Part shown: positions 45,731 to 54,971 of the stretch, one piece after another
Position numbering within the stretch: position 1 is the stretch's first letter
Layout of the letters: each line of letters starts with the position of its first letter
NCBI GenBank assembly: GCA_944382875.1
Contig: CALWNQ010000005.1
Location: forward strand, 1 to 64,000
Length of the DNA: 64,000 nt
DNA from: an uncultured Clostridia bacterium
GTDB lineage: Bacteria; Bacillota; Clostridia; Oscillospirales; Ruminococcaceae
Reading direction: 5' to 3'
Notes under the pieces: model-generated
What the model saw: the letters and a program-made list of their open reading frames with translations, nothing else
Database searches by the model: none
Told to the model about the DNA's origin: nothing
Position numbers and translations under genes: made by a program

Positions 45731-45768
45731 GATAAAAATACCGGGGCGAAATGCTCCGGTATTTTTAT
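45731..45768 (+). terminator. terminator of the SASP gene
   Basis: AAAAATACCGGGGC / GCTCCGGTATTTTTA hairpin with a short GAAAT loop. Confidence 0.85.
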
Positions 45769-45809
45769 GTTAATTTTTTTATCCCATTTTGTTACACATT
45801 GATCGGCTT

Positions 45810-47735
45810 TTATTTATATTGTAATCCGTCTAACTTGACCCAGAAACGGAAAGAAGCATCCTCTTCATACCACATCACAAAGTTGGTACCCCACACATTG
45901 TTGTACAAATTAAAGAAAACACCATCTTCCACCGGGATCGGGCTGTCGTCAAACCGCAGCAATGCAGGTTTTCCAATATTGACCAGCGGACAATCCAATG
46001 TTTCGATCACGGTTTGCGATAAACGAACACCATAATCAGTGGCATGGAGCTTTCTGCCGCCCTTTTGCACCACATTAGCCGGATCAATCCAGCGTGCCAG
46101 CTTAGATATTCCACTGACTTTTTCACCCACGGGTGAAAATCCCAGCCAAAGTGCTTCCGGCAAACGGTTGGCAGGCTTTTCTGTCCAGATCAGCTCCACG
46201 CCAATAGATTCATGTTCCAATGTATAAACCAACGCCGCTTTTGCCGGTGCGCCGAGTTTTTCATGCTCCTGTCCATCAAAGGAAACAAGCGCAGCAAGCC
46301 GGTTTTTGTTCCGATAAAGCGCAGCAAGCCGCGGCGATAAAATTTGCGAAGTAACACCGGCTTTTTCCATCCCAATTTTACCAAAATCTTCGAGTGCCCA
46401 GTCAAACCGGTTGGTAATGTATGCATCTTGAAACTGTTTGTAATCCTCTGCCGAAAAAGCCTGGTACAAAAGTTCTCCCCACTTGTGCCCGCCGTCCGCA
46501 AAAATCTTTTGCTCGTTTTTCAGCAGGCAGATGCTTCCTGTCCGGTCAAACTGGACCGCATATTCTTCAATCGAAACGGTTTCCAAAAGCGGAAGTTTCT
46601 CCCAGCCGGAAAAATCGGGAAATGACACCGGCATTGCTTTGCAGTCTTTTCCGGTTTTTGCAGAAATCACAGCTGCTGCACGCTCGGCATATCCACGCTG
46701 CTCTTTCCAGGACTGCTCCATTTTCCGGAATTTTTCCCCGGAACGTGCCGCTTCAAATTCCGAACGCAGGTAATACCGGTGTTCACCCTGTCCGTTCTGA
46801 CCAAAAGTGCCCAGATGGGTTTTGACATCCAACCCCCAGGTGTGTTCTGGTATGAGCAGCAGCTCCCGGTAGGCATCTTCCCGCACTTCGTCGGGAAACT
46901 CCCGGCAGACGCGCAGCAATTCCCGATACTGCCGCACCTTCTCGGGATCGCTCCCCACGCCGTGAATCCAGCTGTCCCCGATTTCTGCACGAATAACCGG
47001 CAAACCGGATGCACACATCGCCGCTTCGGCAAGATCATTAAGCGTCCCCGCGCGGATTTCGGCATCCGGATACTGTTCATGCAATTTCCGGTAGAGCGCC
47101 ACTACTTCTTCCTCCTTCTGCGGGCCCAGATTGTCGTTGGTGTGGGCAAAATAAACTGCCGTATCGGTGCCGGGGATTTCGGTGTAGCTGCCATAGGCGC
47201 TGTTGTACATCACCAAAACCTCTTCCCCAGAATCCCACTGCCAGCGAAAAAGGGTGGGAACTTCCGGTACCGAGGAGGCGGCATTCACCCCAATGTGTAA
47301 AAAGCGGATGCCCGCTCTGGCAAGCTCCGGCACCATCGCACGGGTATGCCCTGGGACATCGGTCATTTTGGCCCCGATGGTGCGAACACCGAAACGCCGG
47401 TCAAGCTTTTGGGAAATTCCCAATCCATAGCGGAAAAGGTCCCGATCCATCAACTCAGTGTGGGTAGTAAAAGGCAGACCGTGCCAGGCGATTTCTCCAA
47501 GGGAAATCGCCTCCTCCATCCGGCGCCGCATCTCCGGAGAAGCTTGTTTAAGAAATTCCGCGATCAGCCAAGAACCGGTCGTCCAGACAAAGCGCTCTTC
47601 TTGCCCGCGCATGCTCCGCGCCAGGTTGAGCGCCTGCGGTATGAAGGAATCCATATAGTTCTGAACCACATTAGCCGAAAAATCAGTAAATCCAACATCC
47701 AGATGTGTTTTGAACAAAACGATAATCTTTTTCAT
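45810..47735 (-). CDS. GH38-like alpha-mannosidase family protein (DUF5054-like)
   Basis: A 641-residue cytoplasmic protein. The N-terminal seven-stranded barrel region has KTHLDVGFTDFSANVV, EIAWHGLPFTTHTELMD and KMTDVPGHTRAMVPELARAGI, which correspond to the metal-binding His-x-Asp, a second His pair and the Asp nucleophile region of GH38-type alpha-mannosidases. The C-terminal half is beta-rich as in that family. DUF5054 members are the closest layout known to me. The ATG at 47735 follows AGAGGGC; the open frame to 47825 crosses the promoter. Confidence 0.75.
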   Translation of the reverse strand: MKKIIVLFKTHLDVGFTDFSANVVQNYMDSFIPQALNLARSMRGQEERFVWTTGSWLIAEFLKQASPEMRRRMEEAISLGEIAWHGLPFTTHTELMDRDLFRYGLGISQKLDRRFGVRTIGAKMTDVPGHTRAMVPELARAGIRFLHIGVNAASSVPEVPTLFRWQWDSGEEVLVMYNSAYGSYTEIPGTDTAVYFAHTNDNLGPQKEEEVVALYRKLHEQYPDAEIRAGTLNDLAEAAMCASGLPVIRAEIGDSWIHGVGSDPEKVRQYRELLRVCREFPDEVREDAYRELLLIPEHTWGLDVKTHLGTFGQNGQGEHRYYLRSEFEAARSGEKFRKMEQSWKEQRGYAERAAAVISAKTGKDCKAMPVSFPDFSGWEKLPLLETVSIEEYAVQFDRTGSICLLKNEQKIFADGGHKWGELLYQAFSAEDYKQFQDAYITNRFDWALEDFGKIGMEKAGVTSQILSPRLAALYRNKNRLAALVSFDGQEHEKLGAPAKAALVYTLEHESIGVELIWTEKPANRLPEALWLGFSPVGEKVSGISKLARWIDPANVVQKGGRKLHATDYGVRLSQTVIETLDCPLVNIGKPALLRFDDSPIPVEDGVFFNLYNNVWGTNFVMWYEEDASFRFWVKLDGLQYK

Positions 47736-47772
47736 AACAGCCCTCTTTTCCTGCCGAAAATATTGCAATTCT

Positions 47773-47800
47773 ATTATATAGCAACCATTCACAGTGTCAA
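47773..47800 (-). promoter_or_regulatory. promoter of the GH38-like gene
   Basis: Minus-strand TTGACA (47800-47795), 16 bases, TATAAT (47778-47773). Confidence 0.8.
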
Positions 47801-47891
47801 TATTTTTATTGAAATTCATTCCCAAAGTATTGCAAAGTGTTCATAAAACGGGCACACATCCTGCATAATTTATTTTAATTATTCTATATTC

Positions 47892-47919
47892 TTGACAAAA
47901 ACAAAAATATGAGTATGAT
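47892..47919 (+). promoter_or_regulatory. promoter of the second YesN/YesM system
   Basis: TTGACA (47892-47897), 16 bases, TATGAT (47914-47919). Confidence 0.8.
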
Positions 47920-47952
47920 AAAATTAACATTTATTGCAAAAGGAGGAGGCTT

Positions 47953-48792
47953 ATGTATCGAATTTTGATTGTGGACGATGAACAAATTGAGCGGGATGGT
48001 GTTGCTTTTCTCATAAATAAGTACCATTTTCCTTTTCAAGTTTTTACCCAAAATAACGGAAAAAATGCCATGGAGTTCCTGCAAACAACCTCCGTGGACA
48101 TCATCTGCACCGATATTAAAATGCCGTTTATGGACGGACTGGAGCTATGCGCGCAGGCAAGAAAGTTGTATCCGCACGTCTGCCTGGTGCTGCTGACTGC
48201 TTACAGTGATTTTGAGTATGCGAGACAGGCTATTCGGGAAAAGGTGGACGAATATTTACTAAAGCCGGTAGAAATCAACGAATTTCAAAAAGTAATGGAA
48301 AGCCTTCTCAAAAAGCTGGAACAACGGGATGAAGAAAAAAACCGGCAGAGGGATTTGATCAGCCGGTATAAAAGTGGTGACAGTGAATTCCGTAAAAATG
48401 TAATGAACGATATTGTCGCACAAATGGAAAAAGAAATTAAGACAGATGCAGAAACTTTCCTCTTCAGCAACAATCAGATTGTCCGCAGCGCTGTGGAAAT
48501 TATCAATCGGGAGTACGCTTCCAATATTACACTAGAAGAGCTTTCCAATCGCCTGCATGTTTCCAAAGGATATCTCAGCACTTTGTTTAAAGAGGAAACA
48601 ACTATTAGCGTTATGCAATACATCACACTTCTTCGAATGAACCGAGCGGAACATCTGTTGCGGCATACATCGATGAAGGTCAATGAAATTGCCGATGCCG
48701 TCGGATACCACGACGCTTCTTATTTTGGATTACAATTTAAAAAACTGTATGGAATCTCCCCCTTTCAATACCGAAACGGAGGTGCAGAATGA
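47953..48792 (+). CDS. YesN-type response regulator with AraC domain
   Basis: A 279-residue protein, much shorter than its 533-residue counterpart at 20 kb because the middle region is nearly absent. Receiver: ILIVDDEQIERDG, phospho-Asp in DIICTDIKMPFMDG, Lys in LLKPVE. C-terminal AraC domain: NITLEELSNRLHVSKGYLSTLFKEE and VNEIADAVGYHDASYFGLQFKKLYGISPFQYR. AAGGAGGAGG precedes the ATG, and its stop overlaps the kinase start (ATGA). It likely controls the importer at 50.6-54.2 kb and perhaps the divergent GH38-like gene. Confidence 0.95.
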   Translation: MYRILIVDDEQIERDGVAFLINKYHFPFQVFTQNNGKNAMEFLQTTSVDIICTDIKMPFMDGLELCAQARKLYPHVCLVLLTAYSDFEYARQAIREKVDEYLLKPVEINEFQKVMESLLKKLEQRDEEKNRQRDLISRYKSGDSEFRKNVMNDIVAQMEKEIKTDAETFLFSNNQIVRSAVEIINREYASNITLEELSNRLHVSKGYLSTLFKEETTISVMQYITLLRMNRAEHLLRHTSMKVNEIADAVGYHDASYFGLQFKKLYGISPFQYRNGGAE

Positions 48793-50429
48793 AGCCGTTC
48801 CTGCATTATCTGGTTTACCAGGCTAAACTGCGCAGCAAGCTTTTTTTATCCTATGGTGTGGTAGGTATTATTCCATTCCTCATATTCAGTGCATTTATTA
48901 TTACCCTTACAAACCGGCAGTTAAAAACTTCTGCCAGAAATAATTTTGATTCGGTATTTTACAGCTGCAGTACCAGTTTGAACCAGAAAATTGAACAAGT
49001 GGAAACCGCCATGAATATTCTGGCCTCAGACAGCAATATGGGTTCCATAATCAATACCGATTATCAAAACAGTTATGATAAATACTTTTACATCACAAAT
49101 TATTTTGATTCCATTGTCAATACCATTGTTATAACAAACCCCGAACTTGCCAATATGAATTTTTATGTAAACAGCTCTTTAGCAGGCATTCGGACAACAT
49201 TTTTTTCCTTTGAAGATTTTAAAAAAAGCAATGTGTATCAACAGATTCATAATACATTTACAGTCCAGTGGTTTTTGCATGATAATCAGTTTTCTGCATA
49301 TATCAAAATTTATGATCCAAATAATCCTGCACTATATGCTGTAATGGAAGTGATGATTCCAATAGATGCAATTATTGATCCACAACTTTTTGAAAATCTT
49401 GATTTTTATGTTACATTGCGCAATCAAATGATTTCGAGCAGCACTATAAAAAATTACCCCCCCCCCCCCCGTAGTGACGCTGAAATGGCAATAATGGGGG
49501 GTGAAGGACTTCTGCAGGCATACATGAGCGACAGATATGATACATCCATTGAAAAAACCAGCTCACTCCTGATCCTCTTGGGCATATTGGCAGCGTTTGT
49601 CCTGCTCTTGTTTACCATCCATCGGTTTGCGGATGGTTTTGCCAAACGGATTCAGGTGATTAACCACGCGCTGTCCGAAACGGTACAGAATCATTTTTCC
49701 GTAACACTTCCCGAAAATTATCACGATGAGATTGGAGAGCTCACCATTAAGCTCAACAAAATGATCCGGGATACCGCCCGCTTAATCCAGGATGTATATG
49801 AAAGCAGAATCAAAGAACGTGAATATGAGATGAAAGCACTTCAAGCACAACTGAACCCGCATTTTCTGTACAACACCCTGTCAGCAATCAACTGGCATGC
49901 CCTGACAACAAATAACACCTCCATTAGTGAGATTGTAACCGCTCTATCCCGATTTTATCGGACTGCTTTGAATTCTGGCAACAATATTACCACAATCGAA
50001 AATGAATTTGAAAATATCAAGGCGTATGTCCAAATCCAACAAAATATCCACAATCATTCTTTTGACGTAACTTATGAAGTGGAACCGGCAATTTTGCCTT
50101 ATCACATGCCCAATCTGATTTTGCAACCAATTGTTGAAAATGCAATTGAACACGGATTGGATCTCAAAACAGACGGAAGAGGCAAATTAACGATTCATGC
50201 AGCTGAACACGGAGAAGAAATCCTGTTGGAGGTGATTGACAATGGCGTTGGAATTTCACAGGACAAACTCGACAGGCTTTTGAAACAGGATTCCAAAAGC
50301 TACGGCCTGCGGAACGTTAATAAACGACTAGAACTATTTTACGGAAACCAATACCGTTTGGAATATTATAGCAGTTGTGTGGGGACTACCTTTCAAATTT
50401 TTCTACCAAAGCTGAAAAAAAAGAATTAA
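48789..50429 (+). CDS. YesM-type sensor histidine kinase with internal C14 tract
   Basis: A 546-residue kinase: TM1 about residues 18-42, extracytoplasmic sensor, TM2 about 258-280, HAMP-like region, His in NPHFLYNTLSAINW, ATP-binding PIVENAIEHGL and VIDNGVGISQ. Bases 49457-49470 are 14 consecutive C, encoding four prolines (about residue 224) in the sensor close to TM2. Gain or loss of one or two C puts TAG, or a TAA soon after, in frame, so slippage would truncate the protein before TM2. In the sequence given the frame is open (ON). GGAGG precedes the ATG. Confidence 0.93.
   Translation: MKPFLHYLVYQAKLRSKLFLSYGVVGIIPFLIFSAFIITLTNRQLKTSARNNFDSVFYSCSTSLNQKIEQVETAMNILASDSNMGSIINTDYQNSYDKYFYITNYFDSIVNTIVITNPELANMNFYVNSSLAGIRTTFFSFEDFKKSNVYQQIHNTFTVQWFLHDNQFSAYIKIYDPNNPALYAVMEVMIPIDAIIDPQLFENLDFYVTLRNQMISSSTIKNYPPPPRSDAEMAIMGGEGLLQAYMSDRYDTSIEKTSSLLILLGILAAFVLLLFTIHRFADGFAKRIQVINHALSETVQNHFSVTLPENYHDEIGELTIKLNKMIRDTARLIQDVYESRIKEREYEMKALQAQLNPHFLYNTLSAINWHALTTNNTSISEIVTALSRFYRTALNSGNNITTIENEFENIKAYVQIQQNIHNHSFDVTYEVEPAILPYHMPNLILQPIVENAIEHGLDLKTDGRGKLTIHAAEHGEEILLEVIDNGVGISQDKLDRLLKQDSKSYGLRNVNKRLELFYGNQYRLEYYSSCVGTTFQIFLPKLKKKN
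49457..49470 (+). repeat. C14 homopolymer in kinase gene
   Basis: Fourteen consecutive C, in frame as NYPPPPRSD. Both shifted frames stop at once (CCG TAG) or within about 20 bases (CAA TAA). Confidence 0.9.
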
Positions 50430-50477
50430 GAATCGTAATCTTATGAAAATCCTCATAAAAATCGGAATATTATCGGA

Positions 50478-50506
50478 TTGTTTCACGGATAAAATTCATA
50501 TATAAT
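50478..50506 (+). promoter_or_regulatory. promoter of the second importer
   Basis: TTGTTT (50478-50483), 17 bases, TATAAT (50501-50506). TTATGAAAAT and TCATAAAAAT directly upstream (about 50440-50460) resemble the ACTATTTTTCAT-type repeats near 18.0 kb in reverse and could bind the adjacent AraC-type regulator. Confidence 0.65.
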
Positions 50507-50580
50507 GTTCTCATCAGAAAAAACATGCCGTTTAAAACTGTGAAAATTAACGGTAAATATGACGAAATGGAGGATTATCT

Positions 50581-52287
50581 ATGAAGAAAAGAATTTTGAC
50601 ATCGATGCTGGCAGCTGTCATGATGCTGGGTGTGGTATCCTGTGGAAACGAGAGCGGAACTTCTCAGGACGGCGGATCATCCAGCACAACAAATGAAACG
50701 AACGAAACCGCCGACGGTGAAAAGACCGGAACTTGTCAAGACACTGGCTGCGTATGGGATGCTTATACTCCTTACGAAGAAACCGTGTATTTTACCAAAG
50801 GCGCAACCAAACCTACCGGTAATGACAACTACATGGAAGGCGACGACCTTTTAAACAATCACTACACCCGCTATGTCAAAGAGCAGGTAAACGTTCAGCC
50901 TGAGCTTGCGTGGGAAGTCGACGCAAACAACTACAACCAAAAGGTTTCCCTGTCGATCGCGTCAAGCGACATCCCGGATGTTATGATCGTAGACCGCACG
51001 ATTTACAAACAGCTGGTAGAGAATGATCTGATTTGGGACATGACGGAAGCTTATGAGAAATGCATCTCCCCCTTCCTGAAAGAGCAGTATGATTCCTACG
51101 GAAGCCGTCTGTTTGACGAAATCCGGGTAGACGGAAAAATGATGGGAATTCCCGGAACACAGATTTTCGGCCAGAACTTTGAGCTTTTGTGGATCCGTCA
51201 GGACTGGCTGGATAAGGTCGGAATGGATGCCCCTGAAACGATGGAAGACATTTATGAGGTTGCCAAAGCTTTTGTTGACCAGGATCTTAGTGGAACCGGA
51301 AAAACAATTGGCTTAACTGCAAGTGAAGATGTCTATATGAGCGGATATTCGATTAAGAGCCTGTTCTACGGTAACGGCGCATATCCCGGACAGTGGATTG
51401 AAAAAGATGGGGAAGTTGTTTACGGCACTACCCTGCCAGAAGTTCGAGATGTTCTCCAGGAATTGAACCGTTGGTACACCGACGGTGTTCTGGACAAAGA
51501 ATTTGCGGTTCGTAAGTCGACTGACCGCGATGCCCTGATTGCTTCCGGACAGATGGGAATGGTATATAGCTCTTGGTGGCCGTCCGGTTCTTTGGGAGAC
51601 TGCGTTGTCAATGATCCCAGTGCCGATTGGATCCCGCTTGTTGCCCCCGTAAATGGAGACGGAGAATTTGTAATCCCCGAATTCGATCCTGTAAACCAAA
51701 TTGTTGTTGTAAGCAAAACCTTTGAACATCCGGAAGCAATTGTAAAATGTCTCAATGCAGAATATGATATTATTCGCGGCAATGGAGAAACAGGTGACGC
51801 CGCTTATGTAAAAATGTTCGAAGAGGCTCCCACATTAAACTGGGGTGTTTGCCCAATCGCTCTTCAAATTGACAGCATCGATGCCATCGAGCTGCTTACC
51901 GTTGACCTTCTGCATGCTTTGGAAGTCGGCGATAAAGAAGTTATGGAAGTCCGCAGCCAGCGCGGCAACTATGATGTTATTGTAGCAGAACGCGAAAATC
52001 CCAAGCAAAACGCAGGCAGTTATACACAGACTCTGGCCAGAACCATCGGTTCTGAAGCAGTCATTTCTGACAACATCGTGGAAACTCCCGTAGCTTTCTA
52101 TGGTAAAACCGAATCCATGACATCCAAATGGGCAAATCTGGAAAAAGCTGAAACGGAAATGATGGTTAAAATTATCATGGGTGAGGAACCCATCGAATCG
52201 TTTGATGAATTTGTTGACCAGTGGTATAAGATGGGCGGGCAACAGATTACAGACGAAGTCAATGAAGCCGTGAAAAACGCCGGCTGA
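50581..52287 (+). CDS. CUT1 sugar ABC transporter substrate-binding lipoprotein
   Basis: A 568-residue lipoprotein (signal MKKRILTSMLAAVMMLGVVSC, Cys about 21, then Ser/Thr/Gly linker) of the LplA type. The mature part begins near YEETVYFTKGATKPTGND and has ASSDIPDVMIVDRTIYKQL and ELLWIRQDWLDKVGMDAPET, typical of oligosaccharide-binding proteins. It is only distantly related to the two paralogues at 14-20 kb. AAATGGAGG precedes the ATG. Strongly expressed relative to the permeases if the hairpin after it works as an attenuator. Confidence 0.92.
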   Translation: MKKRILTSMLAAVMMLGVVSCGNESGTSQDGGSSSTTNETNETADGEKTGTCQDTGCVWDAYTPYEETVYFTKGATKPTGNDNYMEGDDLLNNHYTRYVKEQVNVQPELAWEVDANNYNQKVSLSIASSDIPDVMIVDRTIYKQLVENDLIWDMTEAYEKCISPFLKEQYDSYGSRLFDEIRVDGKMMGIPGTQIFGQNFELLWIRQDWLDKVGMDAPETMEDIYEVAKAFVDQDLSGTGKTIGLTASEDVYMSGYSIKSLFYGNGAYPGQWIEKDGEVVYGTTLPEVRDVLQELNRWYTDGVLDKEFAVRKSTDRDALIASGQMGMVYSSWWPSGSLGDCVVNDPSADWIPLVAPVNGDGEFVIPEFDPVNQIVVVSKTFEHPEAIVKCLNAEYDIIRGNGETGDAAYVKMFEEAPTLNWGVCPIALQIDSIDAIELLTVDLLHALEVGDKEVMEVRSQRGNYDVIVAERENPKQNAGSYTQTLARTIGSEAVISDNIVETPVAFYGKTESMTSKWANLEKAETEMMVKIIMGEEPIESFDEFVDQWYKMGGQQITDEVNEAVKNAG

Positions 52288-52313
52288 TATGCTTCATACA
52301 CGAAGATGAACAA

Positions 52314-52353
52314 AGCCCGCTGCTTCTGAAAGAAGGACAGCGGGCTGCTTTGT
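52314..52353 (+). terminator. attenuator hairpin between binding protein and permeases
   Basis: AGCCCGCTG (52314-52322) pairs with CAGCGGGCT (52338-52346), then GCTTTGTT. Such partial terminators keep binding protein above permease levels. Confidence 0.7.
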
Positions 52354-52369
52354 TAAGGGAGTTGATTTT

Positions 52370-53296
52370 ATGACAGCAGTCAATAAAAAAAACAAGCCCA
52401 AACGGCAGGGCTTTACATTTGAAGTCTTGAGTTATCACATCATGCTTCTGCCGGGCATGATTTTACTGATTATCTTCAGTATTATTCCGCTTTTCGGACT
52501 ATTAATCGCTTTTGAAGAGTATGTGCCTGCAAAAGGTATCCTCGGTTCCAAATGGGTGGGCCTTGAAAACTTTTCCTATATGTTTTTGATACCAGATACC
52601 ATCCAGGTTATTAAAAATACCATTATTATCGCTGTCGCCAAAATAATTGCCGGCATTTTTATTCCGGTCATTTTTGCCCTGCTGCTGAATGAGGTGCGAA
52701 ACCGGTTTTACAAACGGTTGATTCAAACCGTTGTATATATGCCGTACTTCCTTTCTTGGGTAATCCTCGGCAGCGTTTTCAGCACGATGCTTTCTTTGGA
52801 CGGTATTATCAACAACTTTATCCAGGCGATCGGAATTGAACCGATCATGTTTTTGGGAAGCAACACCTGGTTCCGACCGGTAATCGTAATTACAGATGTA
52901 TGGAAAAACTTCGGATACGGCGCGATTGTATACCTTGCTGCGTTAACATCTGTTGACGCCAATTTGTATGAAGCTGCGGCGATTGATGGTGCTTCCCGCT
53001 TTAAGCAGCTCCTTCACATTACATTGCCAGCTCTGGTACCGACCATTGTACTGATGACAACACTGAGCCTCGGAAATGTCCTGAACGCGGGTTTTGATCA
53101 GATTTTCAATCTCTATAATCCTTTGGTATATGAAACCGGTGACATCATCGACACCTATGTCTATCGGATGGGACTGGTTGACTTACAGTTTAGCCTTGGC
53201 ACAGCGGTAGGGTTGATGAAATCGGTTGTAAGCTTTGGATTAATCACCATTTCTTATTTCCTGGCCAACCGCTTCGCAGGATATAAGATTTTTTAA
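52370..53296 (+). CDS. CUT1 sugar ABC transporter permease, LplB type
   Basis: A 308-residue permease with a basic N-terminus, six predicted TM helices and EAA loop NLYEAAAIDGASRFKQLLHITLP. AGGGAG precedes the ATG. It ends 12 bases before the second permease and pairs with it. Confidence 0.94.
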   Translation: MTAVNKKNKPKRQGFTFEVLSYHIMLLPGMILLIIFSIIPLFGLLIAFEEYVPAKGILGSKWVGLENFSYMFLIPDTIQVIKNTIIIAVAKIIAGIFIPVIFALLLNEVRNRFYKRLIQTVVYMPYFLSWVILGSVFSTMLSLDGIINNFIQAIGIEPIMFLGSNTWFRPVIVITDVWKNFGYGAIVYLAALTSVDANLYEAAAIDGASRFKQLLHITLPALVPTIVLMTTLSLGNVLNAGFDQIFNLYNPLVYETGDIIDTYVYRMGLVDLQFSLGTAVGLMKSVVSFGLITISYFLANRFAGYKIF

Positions 53297-53308
53297 GGAG
53301 GGTTGGTT

Positions 53309-54196
53309 ATGGTTCGTTCCAAGAGTATTTCAGACCATGTGATCGATATTATATCGTACATTGTGGTTACCATCATGGCTGTTAGTTGTATTTTACCCAT
53401 CTTGAACACAGTTGCCATTTCTTTTTCGGACAAATCCGCGGCACAGGCTGGTATTGTTAATTTTTGGCCTGTGGATTTTACTCTCTCATCTTACCAGGAG
53501 CTTTTACGTGACGACTTGTTCTTCACATCTTTCCGAAATTCCGTTATAAGGGTAATCGTTGGGGGATTAATCAACCTTGTCCTTACTGTTTTGATGGCAT
53601 ATCCGCTGTCCAAAAGCAAACGCTATTTCCCGCAGCGCAATATGTATATGTGGTTTCTGGTTTTTACCATGCTGTTTAATGGCGGGTTAATTCCAACTTA
53701 TATTCTGATCAACAATCTCCATATGCTGGATACAATTTGGGCACTGGTTTTGCCGGGCGCGGTTCCGGTATTCAATGTCATTATTCTGATGAACTTTTTT
53801 AAAAATCTTCCAGATGAACTGGACGAAGCGGCACGTATTGACGGTGCGAATCCATGGATCATCATGATTCGGATTTTTATCCCTCTGGCAGTTCCGTCCA
53901 TTGCAACTGTTACCCTCTTCTCTATTGTGAATCATTGGAACGCTTTTTTTGACGGTATCATTTACATCAACTCATCATCCAAAATCCCGCTTCAGACATA
54001 TATTCAGCAATTAGTTGTAGAGATTCGGGATACCAGTATGCTAACACCGGAAGAAATCCTGCGCATCAGCGAGGTATCCAGCCGTACTTTCAACGCGGCC
54101 AAAGTATTTGTTACCATGGTACCTGTTCTGATTGTTTATCCTTTCCTGCAAAAATATTTCGTCACCGGTTTGGTAATGGGATCAGTAAAAGGATAA
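53309..54196 (+). CDS. CUT1 sugar ABC transporter permease, LplC type
   Basis: A 295-residue permease; EAA loop ELDEAARIDGANPWIIMIRIFIP and the subfamily ending FLQKYFVTGLVMGSVKG, also seen in the permease at 16.0 kb. The ATG at 53309 follows AAGGAGGG by 6 bases; a TTG at 53303 is too close. No ATPase gene follows, so the energising subunit must be encoded elsewhere. Confidence 0.94.
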   Translation: MVRSKSISDHVIDIISYIVVTIMAVSCILPILNTVAISFSDKSAAQAGIVNFWPVDFTLSSYQELLRDDLFFTSFRNSVIRVIVGGLINLVLTVLMAYPLSKSKRYFPQRNMYMWFLVFTMLFNGGLIPTYILINNLHMLDTIWALVLPGAVPVFNVIILMNFFKNLPDELDEAARIDGANPWIIMIRIFIPLAVPSIATVTLFSIVNHWNAFFDGIIYINSSSKIPLQTYIQQLVVEIRDTSMLTPEEILRISEVSSRTFNAAKVFVTMVPVLIVYPFLQKYFVTGLVMGSVKG

Positions 54197-54276
54197 TATC
54201 GATCACCATTCCCGCTTTAAGTTAAATTGCACAGCAACCTCCATTTTCCATATTTGATCCTGTTTTCCACTAAACA

Positions 54277-54315
54277 GCAGGCGGGCATCTTTTATTGCCC
54301 GCCTGCTTGTTTCTC
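54277..54315 (+). terminator. terminator of the second importer operon
   Basis: GCAGGCGGGCA / TGCCCGCCTGC, 11-bp perfect stem with an 8-base loop, followed by TTGTTTCT. Confidence 0.8.
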
Positions 54316-54325
54316 CATCATAATA

Positions 54326-54354
54326 TTGCAGTTATATTACAGAAATGCTATAAT
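54326..54354 (+). promoter_or_regulatory. promoter of the Imm5-like gene
   Basis: TTGCAG (54326-54331), 17 bases, TATAAT (54349-54354). Confidence 0.75.
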
Positions 54355-54378
54355 ACTTTCGAATTGGAGGGGGATTTT

Positions 54379-54927
54379 ATGAATTGGACAGAGGAACTGA
54401 AACAGAACCTGCGGCGAAAAAACCAAATTCTTTTTTCACAGGATGGAGCTTTTCTGAATAATTTGAATCAGAAAATTCTATCCGCCGGACATAAAGCAGC
54501 CATTCTTTGGGCACTGGAATTTGCGGAGGAATCCGTACTTTGTCTGGAAGAAAAATACCCGGATGAGGATCGCCCGCGCAAAGCTTTGGACGCTTCCCGG
54601 CTCTGGGCAGCAGGGAAGCTGAAAATGCCGGCAGCAAAGAAAGAGATCCTCCGCTGCCATGCACTGGCAAAGGAACTGGATTCCGAAATTGAAATCGCAC
54701 TTTGCCACGCCATCGGACAGGCGTGTAGTACCGTACACACCATCCAACACGCCATCGGATATCCAATTTATGAACTTACCGCAATAGTCCGCCAATATGG
54801 TTATGATCAATGCGAACAACCGCTACTTCTCCGCCGGAAGGAATATCTGGAGCGACTGATTTTTTGGAAATCCAATAAAGATTTGATTACAGGATGGGCA
54901 GATTTTTTACAACACGATTCCAAATAA
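54379..54927 (+). CDS. putative immunity protein, Imm5-like helical family
   Basis: A 182-residue all-helical cytoplasmic protein. KAAILWALEFAEESVLCLEEKYPDEDRPRKALDASRLWA followed by AKKEILRCHALAKELDSEIEIALCHAIGQACSTVHTIQHA matches what I know of the Imm-5-like putative immunity family (KYP-D-DRPRKA and repeated Ala/His helices). Family members are predicted antidotes in polymorphic toxin systems, but biochemical proof is scarce. No toxin gene is adjacent, so it is an orphan here. TGGAGGGGG precedes the ATG; the open frame upstream to 54295 covers the promoter. Confidence 0.65.
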   Translation: MNWTEELKQNLRRKNQILFSQDGAFLNNLNQKILSAGHKAAILWALEFAEESVLCLEEKYPDEDRPRKALDASRLWAAGKLKMPAAKKEILRCHALAKELDSEIEIALCHAIGQACSTVHTIQHAIGYPIYELTAIVRQYGYDQCEQPLLLRRKEYLERLIFWKSNKDLITGWADFLQHDSK

Positions 54928-54928
54928 C

Positions 54929-54958
54929 AATGGCCGGGGCATTTGCCCCAGCCATTGC
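54929..54958. terminator. hairpin between convergent Imm5-like and Cys-rich genes
   Basis: AATGGCCGGGGC / GCCCCAGCCATT strong stem with an ATTT loop, but poor U-tract on either strand. Confidence 0.5.
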
Positions 54959-54971
54959 ACGGATTTTTCTA

